A model generated the notes under the pieces. It saw only the letters and a program-made list of their open reading frames with translations, had not been told where the DNA came from and did no database searches. Position numbers and translations under genes: made by a program. A stretch of 64,000 nucleotides of DNA, from the NCBI GenBank assembly GCA_944392135.1, contig CALXVQ010000006.1:1-64000 (forward strand). The letters run 5' to 3'. Shown here in pieces: positions 8,006-16,449 of this stretch. This stretch comes from an uncultured Rickettsiales bacterium (GTDB taxonomy: Bacteria > Pseudomonadota > Alphaproteobacteria > Rickettsiales > UBA1997). The stretch's first letter is position 1. Each line of letters begins with the position of its first letter.

Positions 8006-9856
8006 TTATATTTTTTTAGCTAAAATTCTCAAAGAATTAAAGATAGCTATTAAACATACACCTACATCAGCAAAAACAGCTTCCCATATACTTGCATAAC
8101 CAATAGTACCTAAAAGTAAAACAGCAATTTTTATACTAATAGAAAAGTATATATTTTCTTTTGCAATATTAATAGTTCGTTTTGATATTTTTATTGATTT
8201 AGCTAGACTTTCAAGGTTATCATTAATTATAACTATATCAGCAGATTCTATTGCTACATCAGAACCAATATTACCCATGGCTATACCAATATCAGCTCTT
8301 GCTAATGCCGGGGCATCATTTATACCATCACCAACAAATGATACTTTAATATTTTTATTATTTTCCATAATACTTTCAAGTTTTGCTATTTTATCAGCAG
8401 GTAGCAATTCACTATGAAATTCACTAAGATTTAATTGTGTTGCAACATTTTCCGCAACAGATTTTTTATCACCTGTTAGCATAATAGTTTTTTGTATGCC
8501 AATATTATACAAATCTTGAATGGCTTTTTTTGCATTAGATTTTATTTGATCGGCAATCACTAAATAACCTACATATTTATTATTTATTGCCATATAAACT
8601 ATTGTTCCAATTTTATTTATGCTTTCAAAATTTATATTAAATTTTTGCATTATTTTTTCATTACCAATATAAATTAAATCATTATCAATTTTTGCTTTAA
8701 TACCATTTCCTTGAATTTCTTGAATATCTTTAATTTTATTTAATTCTATATTTTTATTGTATTTATTTTTAATTGATTTAGCTATTGGGTGATTAGAATA
8801 ATATTCTGCATAACTTGCATATTTTAAAAATTCTTCTTCTGTAATATTTATATTATGTATTTCACTAACTTCAAACTTTCCACTAGTAAGTGTACCAGTT
8901 TTGTCAAAAACAAAATATTTAACCTTTGATAATAATTCTAAAAAATTTCCACCTTTTACTAAAATACCATATTTTGATGCTAACCCAATTCCAGCAAAAA
9001 AGCTTAAAGGAACAGAAATTACCAATGCACAAGGACAAGATACTACTAAAAATACCATTGATCTATAAATCCATTTTGAAAATTCTTCATTTAATATAAA
9101 TGGCGGTAGGGTAGCAATTAATACAGCCAAACCAACAACTATTGGAGTATAAATTTTAGCAAATTTAGTAATAAAATGTTCTACTTTTGCTTTTTTATTT
9201 GTAGCATTTTCTATTAAATCTAATATTTTAGATGCTGTTGATTCTGTATATTTTTTGCTAACTTTTACCTTTAATATATTTGATAAATTAATACAGCCAC
9301 TTAATATTTCATCTTTAATTTCTACTGACTGTGGCATAGATTCGCCGGTTAAGGCTGATGTATCAATATTTGATTGGCCTTCTACAATTATACCATCTAA
9401 TGGCACTCTTTCACCGGGTTTTATAATTATAATGTCATTAATATTAATTTCTTCGGGATTTACTTTTTCTATTTTTCCATTTTTTTCAATATTGGCATAA
9501 TCAGCTTTAATATTGACAAGTTTAGAAATAGATTTTCTAGAATTATTTACAGCATAACTTTGAAAAAACTCGCCTATTTGATAAAATAATATAATAGCAA
9601 TAGCTTCTGTATATTCTCCTAAAAAGAATGCAACAAAACTAGCAAGTGCCATTAAAAAATTTTCGTCAAATATTTCACCACTTAAAATATTTTTAAAAGA
9701 CTTTTCCAAAATTTCATAACCAACAATTAAATAACTTAATATATAAAGCGATAATTTAGCATATAAATTAATTGGTGATAATATTGCAATAATAAAAATT
9801 ATTGAAGATATAGTAATTTTCATTAATAGATTTTTTAATTTTTTATTCATAGACAT
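8006..9856 (-). CDS. Heavy-metal P1B-type ATPase (Zn/Cd/Pb exporter, ZntA/CadA type)
   Basis: A 616-residue P1B ATPase without an N-terminal metal-binding domain. It has the actuator motif TGES, the metal-channel CPC in SCPCALVIS, the phosphorylation site DKTGTLTSGKF, the HP motif (SNHPIAKSI) and the hinge GDGINDAPALARADIG. The last membrane segment contains FADVGVCLIAIFNS, the Asp-containing pattern of zinc/cadmium/lead (P1B-2) pumps, and the N-terminal FFLGEYTEAIAIILFYQIGEFFQ is also CadA-like. It should export divalent soft metals. The separate HMA-domain gene 12 nt upstream probably supplies the missing metal-binding domain. Confidence 0.92.
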   Translation of the reverse strand: MSMNKKLKNLLMKITISSIIFIIAILSPINLYAKLSLYILSYLIVGYEILEKSFKNILSGEIFDENFLMALASFVAFFLGEYTEAIAIILFYQIGEFFQSYAVNNSRKSISKLVNIKADYANIEKNGKIEKVNPEEININDIIIIKPGERVPLDGIIVEGQSNIDTSALTGESMPQSVEIKDEILSGCINLSNILKVKVSKKYTESTASKILDLIENATNKKAKVEHFITKFAKIYTPIVVGLAVLIATLPPFILNEEFSKWIYRSMVFLVVSCPCALVISVPLSFFAGIGLASKYGILVKGGNFLELLSKVKYFVFDKTGTLTSGKFEVSEIHNINITEEEFLKYASYAEYYSNHPIAKSIKNKYNKNIELNKIKDIQEIQGNGIKAKIDNDLIYIGNEKIMQKFNINFESINKIGTIVYMAINNKYVGYLVIADQIKSNAKKAIQDLYNIGIQKTIMLTGDKKSVAENVATQLNLSEFHSELLPADKIAKLESIMENNKNIKVSFVGDGINDAPALARADIGIAMGNIGSDVAIESADIVIINDNLESLAKSIKISKRTINIAKENIYFSISIKIAVLLLGTIGYASIWEAVFADVGVCLIAIFNSLRILAKKI

Positions 9857-9868
9857 ACCTATTCGTTT

Positions 9869-10084
9869 TTATAATATTTCAGCATCCGGTTCAATTTTTT
9901 TAATAATATTTTTAGATTTTTCTAAAATATTAGAAAACTCTTCATCTTTTGCATCAAGTGTAAATTTTTCAGTTAAAAAATTAATAGAAACATCATTAAC
10001 ATTTTCTAATTGCTTTATTTTATCTTCCATTTTTAAAGCACAATTAGCACAATCAATACCTGTAATTTTAAAAACTTTTTTCAT
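9869..10084 (-). CDS. Stand-alone heavy-metal-associated (HMA) domain protein
   Basis: A single ferredoxin-like HMA domain of 71 residues starting at ATG 10084; a TTG two codons further upstream also opens the frame but is less likely. The metal-binding motif is GIDCANC, with both Cys present, and the domain ends in the acidic EPDAEIL. It lies directly upstream of, and in the same orientation as, the P1B ATPase that lacks this domain. Together they look like an N-terminally split CadA/ZntA. It probably hands metal to the pump. Confidence 0.88.
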   Translation of the reverse strand: MKKVFKITGIDCANCALKMEDKIKQLENVNDVSINFLTEKFTLDAKDEEFSNILEKSKNIIKKIEPDAEIL

Positions 10085-10175
10085 AATCAATTAAATATTT
10101 AAATATATGTTTAATTGTAAATGAAATTTTTTATTTGTCAACACTTTTTATTCATATAAAAGTAAATTTTGATAA

Positions 10176-10859
10176 TTAATACTTATAATTCTTTAAATTT
10201 TTCTCTAATTCTTTGTAATTGGGTAATATTGATTCAACAAATTGCCAATATTTTACAGAATGATTTTTGTGAACTGTATGTGATAACTCATGTACTACTA
10301 AATAATCAATAATTTCAGGTCTAAACATCATAATTCTTAAATTAAATGTTAAATCATTATTTTGATTACAGGTACCCCATACAGTTTTTTGTTCTTTAAT
10401 TGTTATTTTTGAATAATTTAGATTATATTTTTTTGCATATAATGCAACTCTTTCTTTTACTAAATTTAAACATTGATTTTTATACCAATCTTTAATTATT
10501 TTAGTTAACATTTCATTAGTGTAATTTTTTGAAATGGTAATATAAAAAATATTATTTACTATTTCACAATAACCACCATTTATAAGTAAAGGGCTTTCAA
10601 TTATATTTATTTTAATTTCTTGTCCTAAATAAATTATACTATCTTGATTAATTAAAGATTTTCTATTTTTGCTCTTTTCCAATCTTTCAACAACCCAATC
10701 TTTTTTCTTCTCTATAAATGACATTAAGAATTTTTGTGATATATTTTTAGGTGATGTCAAAATAAAAGTATTATCAACGATTTTAAAACCAATTGTCTTT
10801 CTTCTTTTTTTTGAAAATAAGATTTTATAATTAAAAAGATTGTTAAAATTACCTTCCAT
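10176..10859 (-). CDS. YgjP-like (DUF45/M48-type) zinc metallopeptidase-fold protein
   Basis: A 227-residue protein of the YgjP/WLM-related DUF45 family. The zinc motif is VVHELSHTVHKNHSVKYW, matching the family's HELaHl...NHs..FW, followed by ILPNYKELEKNL. Upstream, KITIKEQKTVWGTCNQNNDLTFNLRI matches the conserved ....sRWGSCs..g.i.lNwrL, with Thr in place of the usual Ser. Biochemical role of the family is poorly defined. It follows the signal-peptide protein on the same strand after a 16-nt gap, so it is part of an era-led run. Confidence 0.88.
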   Translation of the reverse strand: MEGNFNNLFNYKILFSKKRRKTIGFKIVDNTFILTSPKNISQKFLMSFIEKKKDWVVERLEKSKNRKSLINQDSIIYLGQEIKINIIESPLLINGGYCEIVNNIFYITISKNYTNEMLTKIIKDWYKNQCLNLVKERVALYAKKYNLNYSKITIKEQKTVWGTCNQNNDLTFNLRIMMFRPEIIDYLVVHELSHTVHKNHSVKYWQFVESILPNYKELEKNLKNYKY

Positions 10860-10875
10860 GCTATTGCCACATAAT

Positions 10876-11907
10876 TTACTTATTATCTTTTAATAATTGT
10901 TTTTTATATTTAGATAAATCATTAAATATTTCTTCCTCTTCTATATGTAAAGCTTCCATACTGATTAATATAGATGTATTATTATCAAGATTTAAAACAG
11001 CCATATATACTATATTGTGATTTTCATCAACATTTTTTATAAAAATTTCATCTTTATATGCAATTTTTTCAGAATCAATATGCCCATCATATTCAATGAT
11101 TTCTTTAAATGTATCATCAATACCAATATTTCCATTAGCAACAGAAACTCTAATAACTTTCATACCATATTGTTCTTCATTATCTAATAAATTAGCAAAA
11201 ATTGCATCAAAACCCGCATTATTAACTATTAGTTTATTTGTAAAATTGCCATAATTATCAAAGTTAGGTATACTAATTTTAATATCTTTTCCTTTTGAAT
11301 CAACAATTATATCATTATCATTATTATTTATTTTTTGATTTTCTTGAAGAAATTTGAGAAATTTTTTTTCTTTCATTAATTTTTCTCTTTTTGTCAAAAA
11401 TTGAGTCCAATTAGTCATAAAATATCTTTTATTTAAAAATAAATTACTTTCATATGAAATGTATTTATTTCCATTGTCATCAAGTCTAGTTCTGTAAAAT
11501 ATATATTTATTATCTTTAATAAATGCTTTTTGTTTATTTTCTAGATTATAATTTTTATGTGCTAAATATATATCTTTTTCTTCTTGCGACTTATTATCAT
11601 AAGTATATTTTTGAGTTTTCGCTAAAAGTTTATCTGTTATATTTTGAACTTTTACATCATCTTTTTCATAACCAATTAAAATTATTTCACTAAAAAAACT
11701 AATTTCTCCTTCTTTTTTTAATTCTATTTCATAACATTTTACAAACTCAAAAATTTCTTTTGTTGGACTTTCATATTCACAAAAGCCCTTAGGTACTGCA
11801 AAAATATAATTTTCATTATCAATTTTTTTAGTAAAATATTCATAAGGTACTGGTTTTAATGCAGTAGTTGATAAAAACAAAATAAATAAAAATATTAGTT
11901 TTTTCAT
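10876..11907 (-). CDS. Exported hypothetical protein
   Basis: About 343 residues if started at the internal ATG at 11907, which I prefer. That start follows the era stop almost immediately, has an AGGGA Shine-Dalgarno inside the era end, and gives a clean signal peptide (KKLIFLFILFLSTTALK). A start at 11931 would overlap era and add eight residues. The mature part is polar, mostly beta-like, without cysteine clusters or a recognised motif. I do not recognise the family. Probably periplasmic, possibly cotranscribed with era. Confidence 0.7.
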   Translation of the reverse strand: MKKLIFLFILFLSTTALKPVPYEYFTKKIDNENYIFAVPKGFCEYESPTKEIFEFVKCYEIELKKEGEISFFSEIILIGYEKDDVKVQNITDKLLAKTQKYTYDNKSQEEKDIYLAHKNYNLENKQKAFIKDNKYIFYRTRLDDNGNKYISYESNLFLNKRYFMTNWTQFLTKREKLMKEKKFLKFLQENQKINNNDNDIIVDSKGKDIKISIPNFDNYGNFTNKLIVNNAGFDAIFANLLDNEEQYGMKVIRVSVANGNIGIDDTFKEIIEYDGHIDSEKIAYKDEIFIKNVDENHNIVYMAVLNLDNNTSILISMEALHIEEEEIFNDLSKYKKQLLKDNK

Positions 11908-11908
11908 A

Positions 11909-12805
11909 TTATTCCCTAAATTTTTCTTCAATCCAATTCTCTTTAAGTTTTACAAATAAAAATAAATGCACTTTTCTATTTAAAAATTTTTGCAATTCCT
12001 CTCTGGCTTCCATACCAATTTCTTTAATGAGTTTTCCTCTTTTTCCTAAAATAATAGATTTTTGGTTTTCTTTTAATACATAAATTATTTGTTGAATTTT
12101 TATATCTCCATTGTCAAACTCTTGCCAATTTTCAGTTTCAACATCAACAGAATAGGGTAATTCTTGATTTAGTTTTAAAAATAGTTTTTCTCTTGTGATT
12201 TCAGAAGCTAAAAATTTTAAAGGAGCATCTGTCAATTCGTCATCTTTGAATAGCCATTCTTCTTCTTTTGCTTGTTTTAATAAATAATCTTTAAGTTTAT
12301 CAACTCCTTCACCTGTTTCAGCAGAAATCATAAAAACTTCTTTAAAATCAGGGCAATAATCAGTAATTTGTTTTGTAAGTTCTAATAACTTTGTTTTTTT
12401 TACTAAATCAATTTTATTTAAAACTAAAATATTATTAATGTCTTTTTTCTTAAATTCATCAATAATAATTTTATTTTTTGTACTAAATTTTTCGGTAGAA
12501 TCAATTAATAAGCAAGTTAAATCAGCATCTCTAATGCCACTCCAAGCTGTTTTTACAATTTTTCTTTCTAATAATCTAGCTTTTTGTGGTATAAAAACAC
12601 CCGGTGTATCAAGTAAAACTATTTGAGTATTTCCTTCTACAAAAATACCTCTAATTAAATCTCTTGTTGTTTGAACTTTTGGTGAAATTATGGATACTTT
12701 TTCACCAACAAGATAATTAGTTAAAGTAGATTTACCAGCATTAGGAGCACCAGCTAATGCAACAGTTAGCATTTTTTGTTTGTTATTTTCTTCCATATTT
12801 TTCAT
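11909..12805 (-). CDS. era: GTPase Era
   Basis: A 298-residue Era GTPase that binds the 3' end of 16S rRNA and assists 30S maturation. G1 is AGAPNAGKST, G3 is DTPGVF, G4 is NKID, and the G2 region holds the Era-typical KVQTTRD. The C-terminal KH domain contains IILGKRGKLIKEIG. Length is normal. In many Alphaproteobacteria era follows rnc; here it is first in its run and divergent from the PpiD-like gene across 100 bp. Confidence 0.97.
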   Translation of the reverse strand: MKNMEENNKQKMLTVALAGAPNAGKSTLTNYLVGEKVSIISPKVQTTRDLIRGIFVEGNTQIVLLDTPGVFIPQKARLLERKIVKTAWSGIRDADLTCLLIDSTEKFSTKNKIIIDEFKKKDINNILVLNKIDLVKKTKLLELTKQITDYCPDFKEVFMISAETGEGVDKLKDYLLKQAKEEEWLFKDDELTDAPLKFLASEITREKLFLKLNQELPYSVDVETENWQEFDNGDIKIQQIIYVLKENQKSIILGKRGKLIKEIGMEAREELQKFLNRKVHLFLFVKLKENWIEEKFRE

Positions 12806-12905
12806 AAAAATCTTATAAACACAATGATAATCAACAAAATTAATTTTTCAACATAAAAAATATTGCAAATAATTTTTTTAAAAGTATTATCTCTTTATAA
12901 TAAAT

Positions 12906-14354
12906 ATGTTTTTGACAATGAATAGTAAATATAAAAGTTTATTTGTAAAAGGCTTGCTTGCTCTTTTAGCATTTAGTTTTGCATTAGCTGGTATTATTGG
13001 TTTTACTGGTGGTATGGGACAAATAAATATTGCAAAAATCAATAAAACAAATATTAATGTAAATGCTTTTATTAATTTTTTAAATAATTCAAGATCTCAA
13101 TTATATAATTCTGATTTAACAACTGCTCAAATTGATTATTTAAATTCAGAAACATTTAAATTAAATACTTTACAAACTTTTATATTAGAACAATTAATTA
13201 ATCAAGAAATTCAAGATTTAAGTTTAAATGAAACAACAGAAGCTGTGATGAATGATATTTATAATGAATCAACATTTAAAGATGATAATGGAAATTTTAG
13301 TTTAGCTATTTTTAAAAGTAAACTTGCTATGAGTGGTTTGACAGAAAAAGAATATATACAATATTTATCTTCATATAATAGCAAAAATGCATTATTTAAT
13401 ATATTAAATGTAGATAATATTAACAATAATTATATAAATAATTTATTATCAAATAATATGAATAAATACATAGTAGCAGATGTTTTTACAATAATTCCTA
13501 ATAAATTTTCTTATGAAGAAAAAGAGCCAACAAATAAAGAGATTACAGAATATTATGAAACAAATAAAACACAATTTTTTGTTCCAGAACAAAAGATAAT
13601 TTCATATATTGAATTAGATTTAAGCAAATATAATAATGACACTGCAAAAAATAAATTATCAGAATTAGAAGACTTAATTTTATCAGCTAAAAATTTAGAT
13701 GAAATTGCACATAAATTCAATATCAAAAAAGAAACAATTATTTATACACAATCATCAATTAATCTTCCAGATGATTTAAGTAAAGAAGTGTTGGAATATA
13801 CACCTGGTACATTTTCTGATTTAATATATAAAGATGATAGTAAATATAAAGTTTATTATATGGAAGAAATTATACCTTCTAAATTCTTGACAATGGATGA
13901 AACAAAAAATCAAATAATTAATTCTATTAAAATTCAAAATAAAAAAACAAATGATATAAATATATTAAATGAATATATTAAAGAGATGCAAAGTTCTAAT
14001 AATATATTAGACATTGCAGAGAAAAAAGGTCTGACAGTACATCAAAATCAAATAATTTATAGAAATAATCTATATTATCCTTTGGATTTTGTTAATAATT
14101 TATATTCATTAAAAGAAATTAATACATTTACAGAACCTATGTATGACTCAACAAATAAAGTATATACAATTGGTTATTTAAAAGAAATAAAACAGATTTC
14201 TGAAAATGATAATGGCAAGTTTATACCTTTATCTGCTATTGCTAACTCAATTACATCTTCATATAATGGTTCTGTATTAAGTATGTTTGAAAAATATTTA
14301 TTAAATTCAAACAAAATAGTTATTAATGAAGAATTATTAAAAGGTATTAATTAA
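12906..14354 (+). CDS. ppiD: Membrane-anchored SurA/PpiD-like peptidyl-prolyl isomerase (periplasmic chaperone)
   Basis: A 482-residue PpiD-type protein. A single N-terminal membrane anchor (~13-36, LLALLAFSFALAGIIGFTGG) is followed by a SurA_N-like helical region with SGLTEKEYIQYLS (~145). A degenerate parvulin-like region covers ~215-320 (FFVPEQKIISYIELDLSKY ... YTPGTFSDLIYKDDSKYKVYYM). A second ATG four codons downstream (12918) could equally be the start; neither has a clear Shine-Dalgarno. It should assist folding of exported outer-membrane proteins. The region is strikingly rich in Asn, Ile and Lys. A tRNA-Arg gene begins 4 nt after its stop. Confidence 0.82.
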   Translation: MFLTMNSKYKSLFVKGLLALLAFSFALAGIIGFTGGMGQINIAKINKTNINVNAFINFLNNSRSQLYNSDLTTAQIDYLNSETFKLNTLQTFILEQLINQEIQDLSLNETTEAVMNDIYNESTFKDDNGNFSLAIFKSKLAMSGLTEKEYIQYLSSYNSKNALFNILNVDNINNNYINNLLSNNMNKYIVADVFTIIPNKFSYEEKEPTNKEITEYYETNKTQFFVPEQKIISYIELDLSKYNNDTAKNKLSELEDLILSAKNLDEIAHKFNIKKETIIYTQSSINLPDDLSKEVLEYTPGTFSDLIYKDDSKYKVYYMEEIIPSKFLTMDETKNQIINSIKIQNKKTNDINILNEYIKEMQSSNNILDIAEKKGLTVHQNQIIYRNNLYYPLDFVNNLYSLKEINTFTEPMYDSTNKVYTIGYLKEIKQISENDNGKFIPLSAIANSITSSYNGSVLSMFEKYLLNSNKIVINEELLKGIN

Positions 14355-14358
14355 ATAA

Positions 14359-14434
14359 GTCCTCATAGCTCAAATGGATAGAGCAATCGCCTCCTAAGCG
14401 ATAGATGTGGGTTCAATTCCCGCTGAGGACACCA
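14359..14434 (+). tRNA. tRNA-Arg (anticodon CCU)
   Basis: A 76-nt cloverleaf with encoded CCA. The acceptor stem GTCCTCA pairs with TGAGGAC, and the anticodon stem ATCGC/GCGAT encloses loop CTCCTAA, giving anticodon CCT. The T arm is GTGGG/TTCAATT/CCCGC. It reads AGG codons. It starts 4 nt after the ppiD stop and is probably processed from the ppiD transcript. Confidence 0.95.
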
Positions 14435-14456
14435 TTTAGGAACATTGAAATTGTTT

Positions 14457-15428
14457 ATGAAAAAAATATTATTTATAGTTTTCTTTTTATTATTATACAG
14501 TAATTTACAGGCTAAAACAGAAATAGATAAAGCTTTTATAAAAAGAACTGGAAATACAAAAAATCAAAAATTTTTAGCATATAGTCCTGATATCTATGAA
14601 ACAAGGGAAATTAGAAATAATCAAGTTTATGATAAATATGGTTGCCAAGGAAATAATCTTTCACCAAAAATTGTATGGAAGAATGCCCCAGATAATACAA
14701 AAAGTTTCGCTATAACTATGTATACAGATGATACTAATAATAATAGTGGTTGGTGGCATTGGATTATTTATAATATACCAGCAAATATTAATTTAATAGA
14801 GAGTGGGGCAAATAATAATAAAAAATTATTACCAAAAGGTACCATTCAAGGACTTAATGATTATGGCGAAAGGGATTATGGTGGAGTTTGTCCCCCATTT
14901 AATGAAAAATATAATTATGTAATTACAATTTATGCATTAGATATAGAAGAATTAGATTTATCAAAAAATGCAACTCCTGCTATGATAGTATTAAATTTAA
15001 ATAATCATAAAATAGCTACAACAACAATTAAATCTTCATATACTGGAAAAGATGAAAGTACCTTATTTATTAATAAATCTAATAAAAATGTTATATCAAA
15101 ATCAAATAATAATAAAACACAAGATAATCAAATAGAAGAAAAAAAGAATAAAAAGTCAAAAAAGAGTAAAAATGTAAAAAATAAATATATTTTTACAGGT
15201 AGTACTAAACAAAATGAAATAGACACAGAGAAAGCAAATACAGATAATCAAGAAGAAAATAAAAAAGTAGAAGAAAGCAAACCAAAAGTAAAATATTTAA
15301 ATATAAAAAATATTAAGGTTATTACAAATAAAAATTTAAAACAACAAGAAAATAATAAAAAAACTAAAAGTTTAGTTAAAAATAAAAGTGGAAAAATTAA
15401 AGAATATAGTTTAAAATCTAATAAGTAA
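14457..15428 (+). CDS. PEBP (YbhB/YbcL, Raf-kinase-inhibitor-like) protein with Lys-rich tail
   Basis: A secreted phosphatidylethanolamine-binding-protein homologue. The signal peptide (KKILFIVFFLLLYSNLQA) precedes a PEBP domain with NNLSPKIVWKNAP, the ligand-site stretch WHWIIYNIP and GERDYGGVCPP (~45-195). Beyond that lies ~125 residues of low-complexity Lys/Asn-rich sequence not found in ordinary YbhB proteins, with Lys/Ser runs near residues 225-240. I start at ATG 14457; a TTG at 14445 lies closer to AGGA (14438) and adds four residues. Role unknown; the family binds small ligands in the periplasm. Confidence 0.85.
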   Translation: MKKILFIVFFLLLYSNLQAKTEIDKAFIKRTGNTKNQKFLAYSPDIYETREIRNNQVYDKYGCQGNNLSPKIVWKNAPDNTKSFAITMYTDDTNNNSGWWHWIIYNIPANINLIESGANNNKKLLPKGTIQGLNDYGERDYGGVCPPFNEKYNYVITIYALDIEELDLSKNATPAMIVLNLNNHKIATTTIKSSYTGKDESTLFINKSNKNVISKSNNNKTQDNQIEEKKNKKSKKSKNVKNKYIFTGSTKQNEIDTEKANTDNQEENKKVEESKPKVKYLNIKNIKVITNKNLKQQENNKKTKSLVKNKSGKIKEYSLKSNK

Positions 15429-15451
15429 TAAAAAATAAGTGGAAATAATTA

Positions 15452-15913
15452 ATGAAAAATAATACTTTTGAAACTTTAATAGGTGCATTAGTTGTAATAA
15501 TTGCAATATTATTTTTATCTTTTGCATCTAAAATTACCTCTAATAAACAAAATATATCAAAAGGTTATAATATTTTAGCTGTTTTTGATAATGCTGATGG
15601 TATTAATATTGGTAGCGACATTAAAGTTGCCGGAGTTAAAGTTGGTTCAGTTGCCAACATAAAATTGAATGATAATTATAAAGCTGAATTAACACTTAAA
15701 TTGCCAGAAAATTTTAATGTTCCATTAGATAGTATTTTTAAAATTTCTACAAGTGGTTTGATCGGTAGCAAATTTATTAATATCAAAATTGGGGCAGAAG
15801 AAGAATATTTTAAAAATGGAGATAAAGCTGACTTTACAGAATCTTCAATGGATTTAGAGGATTTAATTTCAAGATTTATTTTTAATGCGGAAAAGAAAAA
15901 TGAAAGTAATTAA
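15452..15913 (+). CDS. mlaD: MlaD/MCE-domain protein (outer-membrane lipid transport)
   Basis: A 153-residue protein with one N-terminal membrane helix (~8-25, LIGALVVIIAILFLSFA) and a single MCE domain (~40-120). The MCE signature is FDNADGINIGSDIKVAGVKVGSV, then FKISTSGLIGSKFINIKIG. This matches the short MlaD, the hexameric periplasmic ring of the lipid-asymmetry system. In Alphaproteobacteria this short mlaD often stands next to a DUF2155 gene, as here. A second, longer MCE protein occurs with mlaEF at 51.3 kb. Confidence 0.92.
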   Translation: MKNNTFETLIGALVVIIAILFLSFASKITSNKQNISKGYNILAVFDNADGINIGSDIKVAGVKVGSVANIKLNDNYKAELTLKLPENFNVPLDSIFKISTSGLIGSKFINIKIGAEEEYFKNGDKADFTESSMDLEDLISRFIFNAEKKNESN

Positions 15914-16442
15914 TAAAATAAAAATAGTTTATATAATTTATATATTAGTATTATCTTGTAATGTTCTATATGCAGAAGTTGCAAATAATGAAAATACTAC
16001 AACAAATAATAATACAAATGAAGTATCAACAAATATTGATACTCAAAAAATGGAAGAAAAATTACAAGAAATAATAGATGAAACAAAAATCAAAGATACA
16101 AAAGATATAAATAAAACAAACACAATAACTATTCAAGCTTTGAATAAAATTACAGGTAAAAATTATGAATATAAAATAAGAATTGGTGAATCGAAAGAGT
16201 TTGAAAGATTAATTATTACACCATTATATTGTTGGGCTTCTGCTCCAACAGAAGTTGTAGAAAATAAAGCTTTATTAAAAGTTGTTGAAAATAAATTAAA
16301 TAAAGAACAAGAAGAAATATTTTATGGTTGGATGTTTTCTTCTTCACCAAGTATTTCAACATTAGAACACCCTATGTATGACATAAAGGTTGTAGATTGC
16401 GAATATATTGTTTATGAAGAAGAAACAAAAACAACTAAATAG
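15900..16442 (+). CDS. DUF2155 exported protein
   Basis: About 180 residues with a signal peptide (KIKIVYIIYILVLSCNVLYA). The C-terminal DUF2155 domain runs from TIQALNKITGKNYEYKIRIGE to the diagnostic end FYGWMFSSSPSISTLEHPMYDIKVVDC. DUF2155 is typical of Alphaproteobacteria and of unknown function, presumably periplasmic. I place the start at ATG 15900, overlapping mlaD by 14 nt. An ATG at 15885 gives five extra basic residues. Coupling to mlaD suggests an envelope role, but this is inference. Convergent with mgtE, 7 nt away. Confidence 0.9.
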   Translation: MKVINKIKIVYIIYILVLSCNVLYAEVANNENTTTNNNTNEVSTNIDTQKMEEKLQEIIDETKIKDTKDINKTNTITIQALNKITGKNYEYKIRIGESKEFERLIITPLYCWASAPTEVVENKALLKVVENKLNKEQEEIFYGWMFSSSPSISTLEHPMYDIKVVDCEYIVYEEETKTTK

Positions 16443-16449
16443 TTTTTTA

